A stretch of 37,139 nucleotides of DNA, from the NCBI GenBank assembly GCA_013115135.1, contig JABANP010000513.1, forward strand, positions 1 to 37,139. Reading direction: 5' to 3'. Origin of the DNA: Perkinsus olseni (taxonomy: Eukaryota; Perkinsozoa; Perkinsida; Perkinsidae). Below the pieces are notes generated by a model, which had not been told where the DNA came from, did not search any database, and was given only the letters and a program-made list of their open reading frames with translations. Below are positions 1 through 13,546 of the stretch, piece after piece (position 1 is the stretch's first letter; each line of letters begins with the position of its first letter). The translations under genes were made by a program, and so were the position numbers.

Positions 1-3000
1 TTGGCGACGGGGTATTATTAGTTCTCGGGAGTAATCACTCACAACTAAGTAGGTTATCGATGTCTCGAAGGCATGCCGTCTTGCGTTCCACCACTCAACC
101 TTGGCGACGGGGTATTATTAGTTCTCGGGAGTAATCACTCACAACTAAGTAGGTTATCGATGTCTCGAAGGCATGCCGTCTTGCGTTCCACCACTCAACC
201 TTGGCGACGGGGTATTATTAGTTCTCGGGAGTAATCACTCACAACTAAGTAGGTTATCGATGTCTCGAGGCATGCCGTCTTGCGTTTCACCACTCAACCT
301 TGGCGACGGGGTATTATTAGTTCTCGGGAGTAATCACTCACAACTAAGTAGGTTATCGATGTCTCGAGGCATGCCGTCTTGCGTTCCACCACTCAACCTT
401 GGCGACGGGGTATTATTGGTTCTCGGGAGTAATCACTCACAACTAAGTAGGTTATCGATGTCTCGAGGGCATGCCGTCTTGCGTTCCACCACTCAACCTT
501 GGCGACGGGGTATTATTAGTTCTCGGGAGTAATCACTCACAACTAAGTAGGTTATCGATGTCTCGAAGGCATGCCGTCTTGCGTTCCACCACTCAACCTT
601 GGCGACGGGGTATTATTAGTTCTCGGGAGTAATCACTCACAACTAAGTAGGTTATCGATGTCTCGAAGGCATGCCGTCTTGCGTTCCACCACTCAACCTT
701 GGCGACGGGGTATTATTAGTTCTCGGGAGTAATCACTCACAACTGAGTAGGTTATCGATGTCTCGAGGGCATGCCGTCTTGCGTTCCACCACTCAACCTT
801 GGCGACGGGGTATTATTGGTTCTCGGGAGTAATCACTCACAACTAAGTAGGTTATCGATGTCTCGAAGGCATGCCGTCTTGCGTTCCAGTACTCAACCTT
901 GGCGACGGGGTATTATTAGTTCTCGGGAGTAATCACTCACAACTAAGTGGGTTATCGATGTCTCGAAGGCATGCCGTCTTGCGTTCCACCACTCAACCTT
1001 GGCGACGGGGTATTATTAGTTCTCGGGAGTAATCACTCACAACTAAGTAGGTTATCGATGTCTCGAAGGCATGCCGTCTTGCGTTTCCACCACTCAACCT
1101 TGGCGACGGGGTATTATTAGTTCTCGGGAGTAATCACTCACAACTAAGTAGGTTATCGATGTCTCGAAGGCATGCCGTCTTGCGTTCCACCACTCAACCT
1201 TGGCGACGGGGTATTATTAGTTCTCGGGAGTAATCACTCACAACTAAGTAGGTTATCGATGTCTCGAGGGCATGCCGTCTTGCGTTCCACCACTCAACCT
1301 TGGCGACGGGGTATTATTAGTTCTCGGGAGTAATCACTCACAACTAAGTAGGTTATCGATGTCTCGAAGGCATGCCGTCTTGCGTTCCACCACTCAACCT
1401 TGGCGACGGGGTATTATTGGTTCTCGGGAGTAATCACTCACAACTAAGTAGGTTATCGATGTCTCGAAGGCATGCCGTCTTGCGTTCCACCACTCAACCT
1501 TGGCGACGGGGTATTATTAGTTCTCGGGAGTAATCACTCACAACTAAGTAGGTTATCGATGTCTCGAAGGCATGCCGTCTTGCGTTCCACCACTCAACCT
1601 TGGCGACGGGGTATTATTAGTTCTCGGGAGTAATCACTCACAACTAAGTAGGTTATCGATGTCTCGAGGCATGCCGTCTTGCGTTCCACCACTCAACCTT
1701 GGCGACGGGGTATTATTAGTTCTCGGGAGTAATCACTCACAACTAAGTAGGTTATCGATGTCTCGAAGGCATGCCGTCTTGCGTTCCACCACTCAACCTT
1801 GGCGACGGGGTATTATTAGTTCTCGGGAGTAATCACTCACAACTAAGTAGGTTATCGATGTCTCGAAGGCATGCCGTCTTGCGTTCCACCACTCAACCTT
1901 GGCGACGGGGTATTATTAGTTCTCGGGAGTAATCACTCACAACTAAGTGGGTTATCGATGTCTCGAAGGCATGCCGTCTTGCGTTCCACCACTCAACCTT
2001 GGCGACGGGGTATTATTAGTTCTCGGGAGTAATCACTCACAACTAAGTAGGTTATCGATGTCTCGAGGGCATGCCGTCTTGCGTTCCAGGCACTCAACCT
2101 TGGCGACGGGGTATTATTAGTTCTCGGGAGTAATCACTCACAACTAAGTAGGTTATCGATGTCTCGAAGGGCATGCCGTCTTGCGTTCCACCACTCAACC
2201 TTGGCGACGGGGTATTATTAGTTCTCGGGAGTAATCACTCACAACTAAGTAGGTTATCGATGTCTCGAAGGCATGCCGTCTTGCGTTCCACCACTCAACC
2301 TTGGCGACGGGGTATTATTAGTTCTCGGGAGTAATCACTCACAACTAAGTAGGTTATCGATGTCTCGAGGCATGCCGTCTTGCGTTCCACCACTCAACCT
2401 TGGCGACGGGGTATTATTAGTTCTCGGGAGTAATCACTCACAACTAAGTAGGTTATCGATGTCTCGAAGGCATGCCGTCTTGCGTTCCACCACTCAACCT
2501 TGGCGACGGGGTATTATTAGTTCTCGGGAGTAATCACTCACAACTAAGTAGGTTATCGATGTCTCGAAGGCATGCCGTCTTGCGTTCCACCACTCAACCT
2601 TGGCGACGGGGTATTATTGGTTCTCGGGAGTAATCACTCACAACTAAGTAGGTTATCGATGTCTCGAAGGCATGCCGTCTTGCGTTCCACCACTCAACCT
2701 TGGCGACGGGGTATTATTGGTTCTCGGGAGTAATCACTCACAACTAAGTAGGTTATCGATGTCTCGAAGGCATGCCGTCTTGCGTTCCACCACTCAACCT
2801 TGGCGACGGGGTATTATTAGTTCTCGGGAGTAATCACTCACAACTAAGTAGGTTATCGATGTCTCGAAGGCATGCCGTCTTGCGTTCCACCACTCAACCT
2901 TGGCGACGGGGTATTATTAGTTCTCGGGAGTAATCACTCACAACTAAGTAGGTTATCGATGTCTCGAGGGCATGCCGTCTTGCGTTCCACCACTCAACCT

Positions 3001-4560
3001 TGGCGACGGGGTATTATTAGTTCTCGGGAGTAATCACTCACAACTAAGTAGGTTATCGATGTCTCGAAGGCATGCCGTCTTGCGTTCCACCACTCAACCT
3101 TGGCGACGGGGGTATTATTAGTTCTCGGGAGTAATCACTCACAACTAAGTAGGTTATCGATGTCTCGAAGGCATGCCGTCTTGCGTTCCACCACTCAACC
3201 TTGGCGACGGGGTATTATTAGTTCTCGGGAGTAATCACTCACAACTAAGTAGGTTATCGATGTCTCGAAGGCATGCCGTCTTGCGTTCCACCACTCAACC
3301 TTGGCGACGGGGTATTATTAGTTCTCGGGAGTAATCACTCACAACTAAGTAGGTTATCGATGTCTCGAGGGCATGCCGTCTTGCGTTCCACCACTCAACC
3401 TTGGCGACGGGGTATTATTAGTTCTCGGGAGTAATCACTCACAACTAAGTAGGTTATCGATGTCTCGAAGGCATGCCGTCTTGCGTTCCACCACTCAACC
3501 TTGGCGACGGGGTATTATTAGTTCTCGGGAGTAATCACTCACAACTAAGTAGGTTATCGATGTCTCGAAGGCATGCCGTCTTGCGTTCCACCACTCAACC
3601 TTGGCGACGGGGTATTATTAGTTCTCGGGAGTAATCACTCACAACTAAGTAGGTTATCGATGTCTCGAAGGGCATGCCGTCTTGCGTTCCACCACTCAAC
3701 CTTGGCGACGGGGTATTATTAGTTCTCGGGAGTAATCACTCACAACTAAGTAGGTTATCGATGTCTCGAAGGCATGCCGTCTTGCGTTTCACCACTCAAC
3801 CTTGGCGACGGGGTATTATTTGTTCTCGGGAGTAATCACTCACAACTAAGTAGGTTATCGATGTCTCGAGGCATGCCGTCTTGCGTTCCACCACTCAACC
3901 TTGGCGACGGGGTATTATTAGTTCTCGGGAGTAATCACTCACAACTAAGTAGGTTATCGATGTCTCGAAGGCATGCCGTCTTGCGTTCCACCACTCAACC
4001 TTGGCGACGGGGTATTATTAGTTCTCGGGAGTAATCACTCACAACTAAGTAGGTTATCGATGTCTCGAAGGCATGCCGTCTTGCGTTCCACCACTCAACC
4101 TTGGCGACGGGGTATTATTAGTTCTCGGGAGTAATCACTCACAACTAAGTAGGTTATCGATGTCTCGAGGGCATGCCGTCTTGCGTTCCACCACTCAACC
4201 TTGGCGACGGGGTATTATTAGTTCTCGGGAGTAATCACTCACAACTAAGTAGGTTATCGATGTCTCGAGGGCATGCCGTCTTGCGTTCCACCACTCAACC
4301 TTGGCGACGGGGTATTATTAGTTCTCGGGAGTAATCACTCACAACTGAGTAGGTTATCGATGTCTCGAGGGCATGCCGTCTTGCGTTCCACCACTCAACC
4401 TTGGCGACGGGGTATTATTAGTTCTCGGGAGTAATCACTCACAACTAAGTGGGTTATCGATGTCTCGAAGGCATGCCGTCTTGCGTTCCACCACTCAACC
4501 TTGGCGACGGGGTATTATTAGTTCTCGGGAGTAATCACTCACAACTGAGTAGGTTATCGA

Positions 4561-5660
4561 TGTCTCGAGGGCATGCCGTCTTGCGTTCCAGTACTCAACG
4601 TTGGCGACGGGGTATTATTAGTTCTCGGGAGTAATCACTCACAACTAAGTGGGTTATCGATGTCTCGAAGGCATGCCGTCTTGCGTTTCACCACTCAACC
4701 TTGGCGACGGGGTATTATTGGTTCCCGGAAGCATTCACTCACAACTAAGTAGGTTATCGATGTCTCGAAGGCATGCCGTCTTGCGTTTCACCACTTAACC
4801 TTGGCGACGGGGTATTATTAGTTCTCGGGAGTAATCACTCACAACTGAGTAGGTTATCGATGTCTCGAAGGCATGCCGTCTTGCGTTCCAGTACTCAACG
4901 TTGGCGACGGGGTATTATTGGTTCCCGGAAGCAATCATTCACAACTAAGTAGGTTACCGATGTCTCGAGGGCATGCCGTCTTGCGTTCCACCACTCAACC
5001 TTGGCGACGGGGTATTATTAGTTCTCGGGAGTAATCACTCACAACTAAGTAGGTTATCGATGTTTCGAAGGCATGCCGTCTTGCGTTCCAGTACTCAACC
5101 TTGGCGACAGGATACGAGTGGTTCTCGCAAGCACTCACTTGCAACTAAGTAGGTTATCGATGTCTCGAAGGCATGCCGTCTTGCGTTTCACCACTCAATC
5201 TTGGCGACGGGGTATTATTGGTTCCCGGAAGCATTCACTCACAACTAAGCAGGTTATCGATGTCTCGAGGGCATGCCCTCTTGCCTTCCAGTACTCAACC
5301 TTGGCGACAGGATACGATTGGTTCTCGGGAGTAATCACTCACAACTAAGTGGGTTATCGATGTCTCGGAGGCATGCCGTCTCGCGTTCCAGTACTCAACC
5401 TTGGCGACGGGGTATTATTAGTTCTCGGGAGTAATCACTCACAACTAAGTAGGTTATCGATGTTTCGAAGGCATGCCGTCTTGCGTTCCAGTACTCAACC
5501 TTGGCGACGGGGTATTATTAGTTCTCGGGAGTAATCACTCACAACTAAGTAGGTTATCGATGTCTCGAGGGCATGCCGTCTTGCGTTCCACCACTCAACC
5601 TTGGCGACGGGGTATTATTAGTTCTCGGGAGTAATCACTCACAACTAACTGGGTTATCGA
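4561..5660. repeat. Higher-order block of variant satellite units, copy 1
   Basis: This stretch is a recognisable run of diverged units in a fixed order. It includes units with gtactcaacg, gttcccggaagcattcactc, gttaccgatg, gatgtttcgaag, cgacaggatacga and acaactaactggg. The same run, in the same order, reappears about 5.8 kb to the right, so the array has a higher-order period superimposed on the 100-bp period. Confidence 0.85.
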
Positions 5661-8600
5661 TGTCTCGAAGGCATGCCGTCTTGCGTTCCACCACTCAACC
5701 TTGGCGACGGGGTATTATTAGTTCTCGGGAGTAATCACTCACAACTGAGTAGGTTATCGATGTCTCGAGGGCATGCCGTCTTGCGTTCCACCACTCAACC
5801 TTGGCGACGGGGTATTATTAGTTCTCGGGAGTAATCACTCACAACTAAGTAGGTTATCGATGTCTCGAGGGCATGCCGTCTTGCGTTCCACCACTCAACC
5901 TTGGCGACGGGGTATTATTAGTTCTCGGGAGTAATCACTCACAACTGAGTAGGTTATCGATGTCTCGAAGGCATGCCGTCTTGCGTTCCACCACTCAACC
6001 TTGGCGACGGGGTATTATTAGTTCTCGGGAGTAATCACTCACAACTAAGTAGGTTATCGATGTCTCGAAGGCATGCCGTCTTGCGTTCCACCACTCAACC
6101 TTGGCGACGGGGTATTATTAGTTCTCGGGAGTAATCACTCACAACTAAGTAGGTTATCGATGTCTCGAAGGCATGCCGTCTTGCGTTCCACCACTCAACC
6201 TTGGCGACGGGGTATTATTAGTTCTCGGGAGTAATCACTCACAACTAAGTAGGTTATCGATGTCTCGAAGGCATGCCGTCTTGCGTTCCACCACTCAACC
6301 TTGGCGACGGGGTATTATTGGTTCTCGGGAGTAATCACTCACAACTAAGTAGGTTATCGATGTCTCGAAGGCATGCCGTCTTGCGTTCCACCACTCAACC
6401 TTGGCGACGGGGTATTATTGGTTCTCGGGAGTAATCACTCACAACTAAGTAGGTTATCGATGTCTCGAGGGCATGCCGTCTTGCGTTCCACCACTCAACC
6501 TTGGCGACGGGGTATTATTAGTTCTCGGGAGTAATCACTCACAACTAAGTAGGTTATCGATGTCTCGAAGGCATGCCGTCTTGCGTTCCACCACTCAACC
6601 TTGGCGACGGGGTATTATTAGTTCTCGGGAGTAATCACTCACAACTAAGTAGGTTATCGATGTCTCGAGGGCATGCCGTCTTGCGTTCCACCACTCAACC
6701 TTGGCGACGGGGTATTATTAGTTCTCGGGAGTAATCACTCACAACTAAGTAGGTTATCGATGTCTCGAGGGCATGCCGTCTTGCGTTCCACCACTCAACC
6801 TTGGCGACGGGGTATTATTAGTTCTCGGGAGTAATCACTCACAACTAAGTAGGTTATCGATGTCTCGAGGGCATGCCGTCTTGCGTTCCACCACTCAACC
6901 TTGGCGACGGGGTATTATTAGTTCTCGGGAGTAATCACTCACAACTAAGTAGGTTATCGATGTCTCGAAGGCATGCCGTCTTGCGTTCCACCACTCAACC
7001 TTGGCGACGGGGTATTATTAGTTCTCGGGAGTAATCACTCACAACTAAGTAGGTTATCGATGTCTCGAAGGCATGCCGTCTTGCGTTCCACCACTCAACC
7101 TTGGCGACGGGGTATTATTGGTTCTCGGGAGTAATCACTCACAACTAAGTAGGTTATCGATGTCTCGAGGGCATGCCGTCTTGCGTTCCACCACTCAACC
7201 TTGGCGACGGGGTATTATTGGTTCTCGGGAGTAATCACTCACAACTAAGTAGGTTATCGATGTCTCGAGGGCATGCCGTCTTGCGTTCCACCACTCAACC
7301 TTGGCGACGGGGTATTATTAGTTCTCGGGAGTAATCACTCACAACTAAGTAGGTTATCGATGTCTCGAAGGCATGCCGTCTTGCGTTCCACCACTCAACC
7401 TTGGCGACGGGGTATTATTAGTTCTCGGGAGTAATCACTCACAACTAAGTAGGTTATCGATGTCTCGAGGGCATGCCGTCTTGCGTTCCACCACTCAACC
7501 TTGGCGACGGGGTATTATTAGTTCTCGGGAGTAATCACTCACAACTAAGTAGGTTATCGATGTCTCGAAGGCATGCCGTCTTGCGTTCCACCACTCAACC
7601 TTGGCGACGGGGTATTATTGGTTCTCGGGAGTAATCACTCACAACTAAGTAGGTTATCGATGTCTCGAGGGCATGCCGTCTTGCGTTCCACCACTCAACC
7701 TTGGCGACGGGGTATTATTAGTTCTCGGGAGTAATCACTCACAACTAAGTAGGTTATCGATGTCTCGAAGGCATGCCGTCTTGCGTTCCACCACTCAACC
7801 TTGGCGACGGGGTATTATTGGTTCTCGGGAGTAATCACTCACAACTGAGTAGGTTATCGATGTCTCGAAGGCATGCCGTCTTGCGTTCCACCACTCAACC
7901 TTGGCGACGGGGTATTATTGGTTCTCGGGAGTAATCACTCACAACTAAGTAGGTTATCGATGTCTCGAGGGCATGCCGTCTTGCGTTCCACCACTCAACC
8001 TTGGCGACGGGGTATTATTAGTTCTCGGGAGTAATCACTCACAACTAAGTGGGTTATCGATGTCTCGAAGGCATGCCGTCTTGCGTTCCACCACTCAACC
8101 TTGGCGACGGGGTATTATTAGTTCTCGGGAGTAATCACTCACAACTAAGTAGGTTATCGATGTCTCGAAGGCATGCCGTCTTGCGTTCCACCACTCAACC
8201 TTGGCGACGGGGTATTATTGGTTCTCGGGAGTAATCACTCACAACTAAGTAGGTTATCGATGTCTCGAGGGCATGCCGTCTTGCGTTCCACCACTCAACC
8301 TTGGCGACGGGGTATTATTAGTTCTCGGGAGTAATCACTCACAACTAAGTGGGTTATCGATGTCTCGAAGGCATGCCGTCTTGCGTTCCACCACTCAACC
8401 TTGGCGACGGGGTATTATTAGTTCTCGGGAGTAATCACTCACAACTAAGTAGGTTATCGATGTCTCGAAGGCATGCCGTCTTGCGTTCCACCACTCAACC
8501 TTGGCGACGGGGTATTATTAGTTCTCGGGAGTAATCACTCACAACTAAGTAGGTTATCGATGTCTCGAAGGCATGCCGTCTTGCGTTCCACCACTCAACC

Positions 8601-10360
8601 TTGGCGACGGGGTATTATTGGTTCTCGGGAGTAATCACTCACAACTAAGTAGGTTATCGATGTCTCGAGGCATGCCGTCTTGCGTTCCACCACTCAACCT
8701 TGGCGACGGGGTATTATTAGTTCTCGGGAGTAATCACTCACAACTAAGTAGGTTATCGATGTCTCGAGGGCATGCCGTCTTGCGTTCCACCACTCAACCT
8801 TGGCGACGGGGTATTATTAGTTCTCGGGAGTAATCACTCACAACTAAGTAGGTTATCGATGTCTCGAAGGCATGCCGTCTTGCGTTCCACCACTCAACCT
8901 TGGCGACGGGGTATTATTAGTTCTCGGGAGTAATCACTCACAACTAAGTAGGTTATCGATGTCTCGAGGGCATGCCGTCTTGCGTTCCACCACTCAACCT
9001 TGGCGACGGGGTATTATTAGTTCTCGGGAGTAATCACTCACAACTAAGTAGGTTATCGATGTCTCGAGGGCATGCCGTCTTGCGTTCCACCACTCAACCT
9101 TGGCGACGGGGTATTATTAGTTCTCGGGAGTAATCACTCACAACTAAGTAGGTTATCGATGTCTCGAAGGCATGCCGTCTTGCGTTCCACCACTCAACCT
9201 TGGCGACGGGGTATTATTAGTTCTCGGGAGTAATCACTCACAACTAAGTAGGTTATCGATGTCTCGAGGGCATGCCGTCTTGCGTTCCACCACTCAACCT
9301 TGGCGACGGGGTATTATTAGTTCTCGGGAGTAATCACTCACAACTAAGTGGGTTATCGATGTCTCGAAGGCATGCCGTCTTGCGTTTCCACCACTCAACC
9401 TTGGCGACGGGGTATTATTAGTTCTCGGGAGTAATCACTCACAACTGAGTAGGTTATCGATGTCTCGAAGGCATGCCGTCTTGCGTTCCAGTACTCAACC
9501 TTGGCGACGGGGTATTATTGGTTCTCGGGAGTAATCACTCACAACTAAGTAGGTTATCGATGTCTCGAGGGCATGCCGTCTTGCGTTCCACCACTCAACC
9601 TTGGCGACGGGGTATTATTAGTTCTCGGGAGTAATCACTCACAACTAAGTAGGTTATCGATGTCTCGAGGGCATGCCGTCTTGCGTTCCACCACTCAACC
9701 TTGGCGACGGGGTATTATTAGTTCTCGGGAGTAATCACTCACAACTAAGTAGGTTATCGATGTCTCGAGGGCATGCCGTCTTGCGTTCCACCACTCAACC
9801 TTGGCGACGGGGTATTATTAGTTCTCGGGAGTAATCACTCACAACTAAGTAGGTTATCGATGTCTCGAAGGCATGCCGTCTTGCGTTCCACCACTCAACC
9901 TTGGCGACGGGGTATTATTAGTTCTCGGGAGTAATCACTCACAACTAAGTAGGTTATCGATGTCTCGAGGGCATGCCGTCTTGCGTTCCACCACTCAACC
10001 TTGGCGACGGGGTATTATTAGTTCTCGGGAGTAATCACTCACAACTAAGTAGGTTATCGATGTCTCGAAGGCATGCCGTCTTGCGTTCCACCACTCAACC
10101 TTGGCGACGGGGTATTATTAGTTCTCGGGAGTAATCACTCACAACTGAGTAGGTTATCGATGTCTCGAAGGCATGCCGTCTTGCGTTCCACCACTCAACC
10201 TTGGCGACGGGGTATTATTGGTTCTCGGGAGTAATCACTCACAACTAAGTAGGTTATCGATGTCTCGAGGGCATGCCGTCTTGCGTTCCACCACTCAACC
10301 TTGGCGACGGGGTATTATTAGTTCTCGGGAGTAATCACTCACAACTGAGTAGGTTATCGA

Positions 10361-11360
10361 TGTCTCGAGGGCATGCCGTCTTGCGTTCCAGTACTCAACG
10401 TTGGCGACGGGGTATTATTAGTTCTCGGGAGTAATCACTCACAACTAAGTGGGTTATCGATGTCTCGAAGGCATGCCGTCTTGCGTTTCACCACTCAACC
10501 TTGGCGACGGGGTATTATTGGTTCCCGGAAGCATTCACTCACAACTAAGTAGGTTATCGATGTCTCGAAGGCATGCCGTCTTGCGTTTCACCACTTAACC
10601 TTGGCGACGGGGTATTATTAGTTCTCGGGAGTAATCACTCACAACTGAGTAGGTTATCGATGTCTCGAAGGCATGCCGTCTTGCGTTCCAGTACTCAACG
10701 TTGGCGACGGGGTATTATTGGTTCCCGGAAGCAATCATTCACAACTAAGTAGGTTACCGATGTCTCGAGGGCATGCCGTCTTGCGTTCCACCACTCAACC
10801 TTGGCGACGGGGTATTATTAGTTCTCGGGAGTAATCACTCACAACTAAGTAGGTTATCGATGTTTCGAAGGCATGCCGTCTTGCGTTCCAGTACTCAACC
10901 TTGGCGACAGGATACGATTGGTTCTCGGGAGTAATCACTCACAACTAAGTAGGTTATCGATGTCTCGAGGGCATGCCGTCTTGCGTTCCAGCACTCAACC
11001 TTGGCGACGGGGTATTATTGGTTCTCGGGAGTAATCACTCACAACTAAGTGGGTTATCGATGTCTCGAGGCATGCCGTCTCGCGTTCCAGTACTCAACCT
11101 TGGCGACGGGGTATTATTAGTTCTCGGGAGTAATCACTCACAACTAAGTAGGTTATCGATGTTTCGAAGGCATGCCGTCTTGTGTTCCAGCACTCAACCT
11201 TGGCGACGGGGTATTATTAGTTCTCGGGAGTAATCACTCACAACTAAGTAGGTTATCGATGTCTCGAGGGCATGCCGTCTTGCGTTCCACCACTCAACCT
11301 TGGCGACGGGGTATTATTAGTTCTCGGGAGTAATCACTCACAACTAACTGGGTTATCGAT
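10361..11360. repeat. Higher-order block of variant satellite units, copy 2
   Basis: This run repeats the unit variants of 4,561-5,660 in the same order. For the first five or so units the sequence is shifted by exactly 5,800 bp. It then lacks about two units present in copy 1 around 5,101-5,300 and goes straight to the cgacaggatacgattgg unit. This is best explained by a segmental duplication inside the array followed by unequal exchange. Confidence 0.8.
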
Positions 11361-12429
11361 GTCTCGAAGGCATGCCGTCTTGCGTTCCACCACTCAACCT
11401 TGGCGACGGGGTATTATTAGTTCTCGGGAGTAATCACTCATAACTGAGTAGGTTATCGATGTCTCGAAGGCATGCCGTCTTGCGTTCCACCACTCAACCT
11501 TGGCGACGGGGTATTATTGGTTCTTGGGAGTAATCATTCACAACTAAGTAGGTTATCGATGTCTCGAGGGCATGCCGTCTTGCGTTCCACCACTCAACCT
11601 TGGCGACGGGGTATTATTAGTTCTCGGGAGTAATCACTCACAACTGAGTAGGTTATCGATGTCTCGAAGGCATGCCGTCTTGCGTTTCACCACTCAACCT
11701 TGGCGACGGGTTATTATTAGTCCTCGGGAGTAATCACTCACAACTAACTGGGTTATCGATGTCTCGAGGGCATGCCGTCTTGCGTTTCACCACTCAACCT
11801 TGGCGACGGGGTATTATTAGTTCTCGGGAGTAATCACTCACAACTAAGTAGGTTATCGATGTCTCGAGAGCATGCCGTCTTGCGTTCCACCACTCAACCT
11901 TGGCGACGGGGTATTATTAGTTCTCGGGAGTAATCACTCACAACTAAGTGGGTTATCGATGTCTCGAAGGCATGCCGTCTTGCGTTTCACCACTCAACCT
12001 TGGCGACGGGGTATTATTAGTTCTCGGGAGTAATCACTCACAACTAAGTGGGTTATCGATGTCTCGGAGGCATGCCGTCTTGCGTTCCAGTACTCAACCT
12101 TGGCGACGGGGTATTATTGGTTCCCGGAAGCAATCATTCACAACTAAGTAGGTTACCGATGTCTCGAGGGCATGCCGTCTTGCGTTCCTCCACTCAACCT
12201 TGGCGACGGGGTATTATTAGTTCTCGGGAGTAATCACTCACAACGATGTCTCGAAGGCATGCCGTCTTGCGTTTCACCACTCAACATTGGCGACGGGGTA
12301 TTATTAGTTCTCGCGAGTATTCACTCACAACTAAGTAGGTTATCGATGTCTCGAAGGCATGCCGTCTTGCGTTTCACCACTTAACCTTGGCGACGGGGTA
12401 TTATTAGTTCTCGGGAGTAATCACTCACA

Positions 12430-12850
12430 ACTAAGTAGGTTATCGATGTTTCGAAGGCATGCCCTCTTGCGTTCCACCACTCAACCTTGGCGACAGGATA
12501 CGATTGGTTCTCGGGAGTAATCACTCACAACTAAGTGGGTTATCGATGTCTCGGAGGCATGCCGTCTCGCGTTCCAGCCACTCAACCTTGGCGACGGGGT
12601 ATTATTAGTTCTCGGGAGTAATCACTCACAACTAAGTAGGTTATCGATGTTTCGAAGGCATGCCGTCTTGCGTTCCAGTACTCAACCTTGGCGACGGGGT
12701 ATTATTAGTTCTCGGGAGTAATCACTCACAACTAAGTAGGTTATCGATGTCTCGAGGGCATGCCGTCTTGTGTTCCACCACTCAACCTTGGCGACAGGGT
12801 ATTATTAGTTCTCGGGAGTAATCACTCACAACTAACTGGGTTATCGATGT
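12430..12850. repeat. Higher-order block of variant satellite units, partial copy 3
   Basis: Near the right edge of the array the same marker units appear again in the same order: cgacaggatacgattgg, ctcggaggcatgccgtctcgcg, gatgtttcgaag, then acaactaactggg. The copy is incomplete and its surroundings are rearranged, as expected at the edge of a satellite where homogenisation is weak. Confidence 0.65.
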
Positions 12851-12977
12851 CTCGAAGGCATGCCGTCTTGCGTTCCACCACTCAATCTTGGCGACGGGGT
12901 ATTATTAGTTCTCGGAAGCATTCACTCACAACTAAGCAGGTTATCGATGTCTCGAGGGCATGCCCTCTTGCCTTCCA

Positions 12978-13546
12978 GGGCAAACCCCCCAGCGCCTAGC
13001 ACCTCGACCCCACCAAAGAACGTAGTGGGGGCGCACATTGCTCGGGCGCGACGGCTGTCGAGGCAGTGTTTCTCCTCTGAATCAGAGGCTGAGCCACCGA
13101 AGCTGTGACCAGTTTACAGTATCGCAGCGCGAGTTTCGTGTCCCGTGACGGCAGGTACGTCATCACCCTGCCAACCTCCCAGTCCTCGGCGGGTTAAGAG
13201 ATTTCGCAAGTTTTGGAACTCATTAGTCGAGAACAACTAAATAACGGAGTTAGCTCGCTAGCGGAGTCCCTCACCGAAATCGCGGATCTATTTGGGAAGG
13301 TTTGTGATGACACCGATAGGTCAACGTACTACCCTGTTCCTATGATAATTACTAAGTCCCAAATAACCCGTCCTACTATCAAGAGCTCGAAGACGTCTCC
13401 CAAGGAAACTAGATGTCCACTACTGAGTTATGTATGCGTAAGCGTATGATAAGAGATTAAGAAGATGGCAATAATGCCATGATGCTCATGATCCGATCAT
13501 CGGGGGTGAAGGATCCAAGCTCAATCTTGTATAGACTTATGAGTGT
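12978..13546. other. Junction DNA between satellite and first gene; no convincing gene
   Basis: The satellite ends inside a unit and passes into unique sequence. On the plus strand one frame reads through about 13,118-13,449 with a single in-frame TAA near 13,196. A peptide reading SRDGRYVITLP lies before the stop and a hydrophilic stretch lies after it. It faintly resembles a decayed retroelement polyprotein, but I recognise no catalytic motif, so I do not call a gene. Nothing else stands out. Confidence 0.4.

Larger units (their letters stand above)
1..12977. repeat. 100-bp tandem satellite array, about 130 copies
   Basis: The first third of the window is one uninterrupted head-to-tail array. 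The unit is 100 bp (from ttggcgacggggtattatta to the closing ccactcaacc) and successive copies keep the same register for kilobases. Copies differ by single substitutions, such as attattag/attattgg, ctcgaagg/ctcgaggg and ctaagt/ctgagt, and by occasional 1-nt indels giving 99- or 101-bp units. Each unit holds the palindromes ATCGAT and GGCATGCC. Divergence is higher around 4.5-5.7 kb and from 10.4 kb to the right edge, where one unit near 12,244 has lost about 13 bases. The array stops in mid-unit at about 12,977. Because 100 is not a multiple of 3, the short open frames seen in it rotate from copy to copy and are not genes. The left end lies outside the window. A centromeric or subtelomeric role is possible but not shown. 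Confidence 0.98.

Noticed and set aside
1..12977. Many short plus-strand open frames beginning MPSCVPPLNLGDG in the satellite
   Set aside because: They are translations of the 100-bp repeat. They persist only where 99-bp units happen to keep frame, all share the same peptide, and have no start or stop context of their own.
1..12977. CRISPR array
   Set aside because: There are no unique spacers: the whole 100-bp unit repeats without interruption, and the neighbouring genes are eukaryotic with introns.
13118..13449. Retroelement polyprotein remnant
   Set aside because: The resemblance rests on one short peptide (GRYVITLP), with an in-frame stop and no protease, reverse transcriptase or integrase motif.
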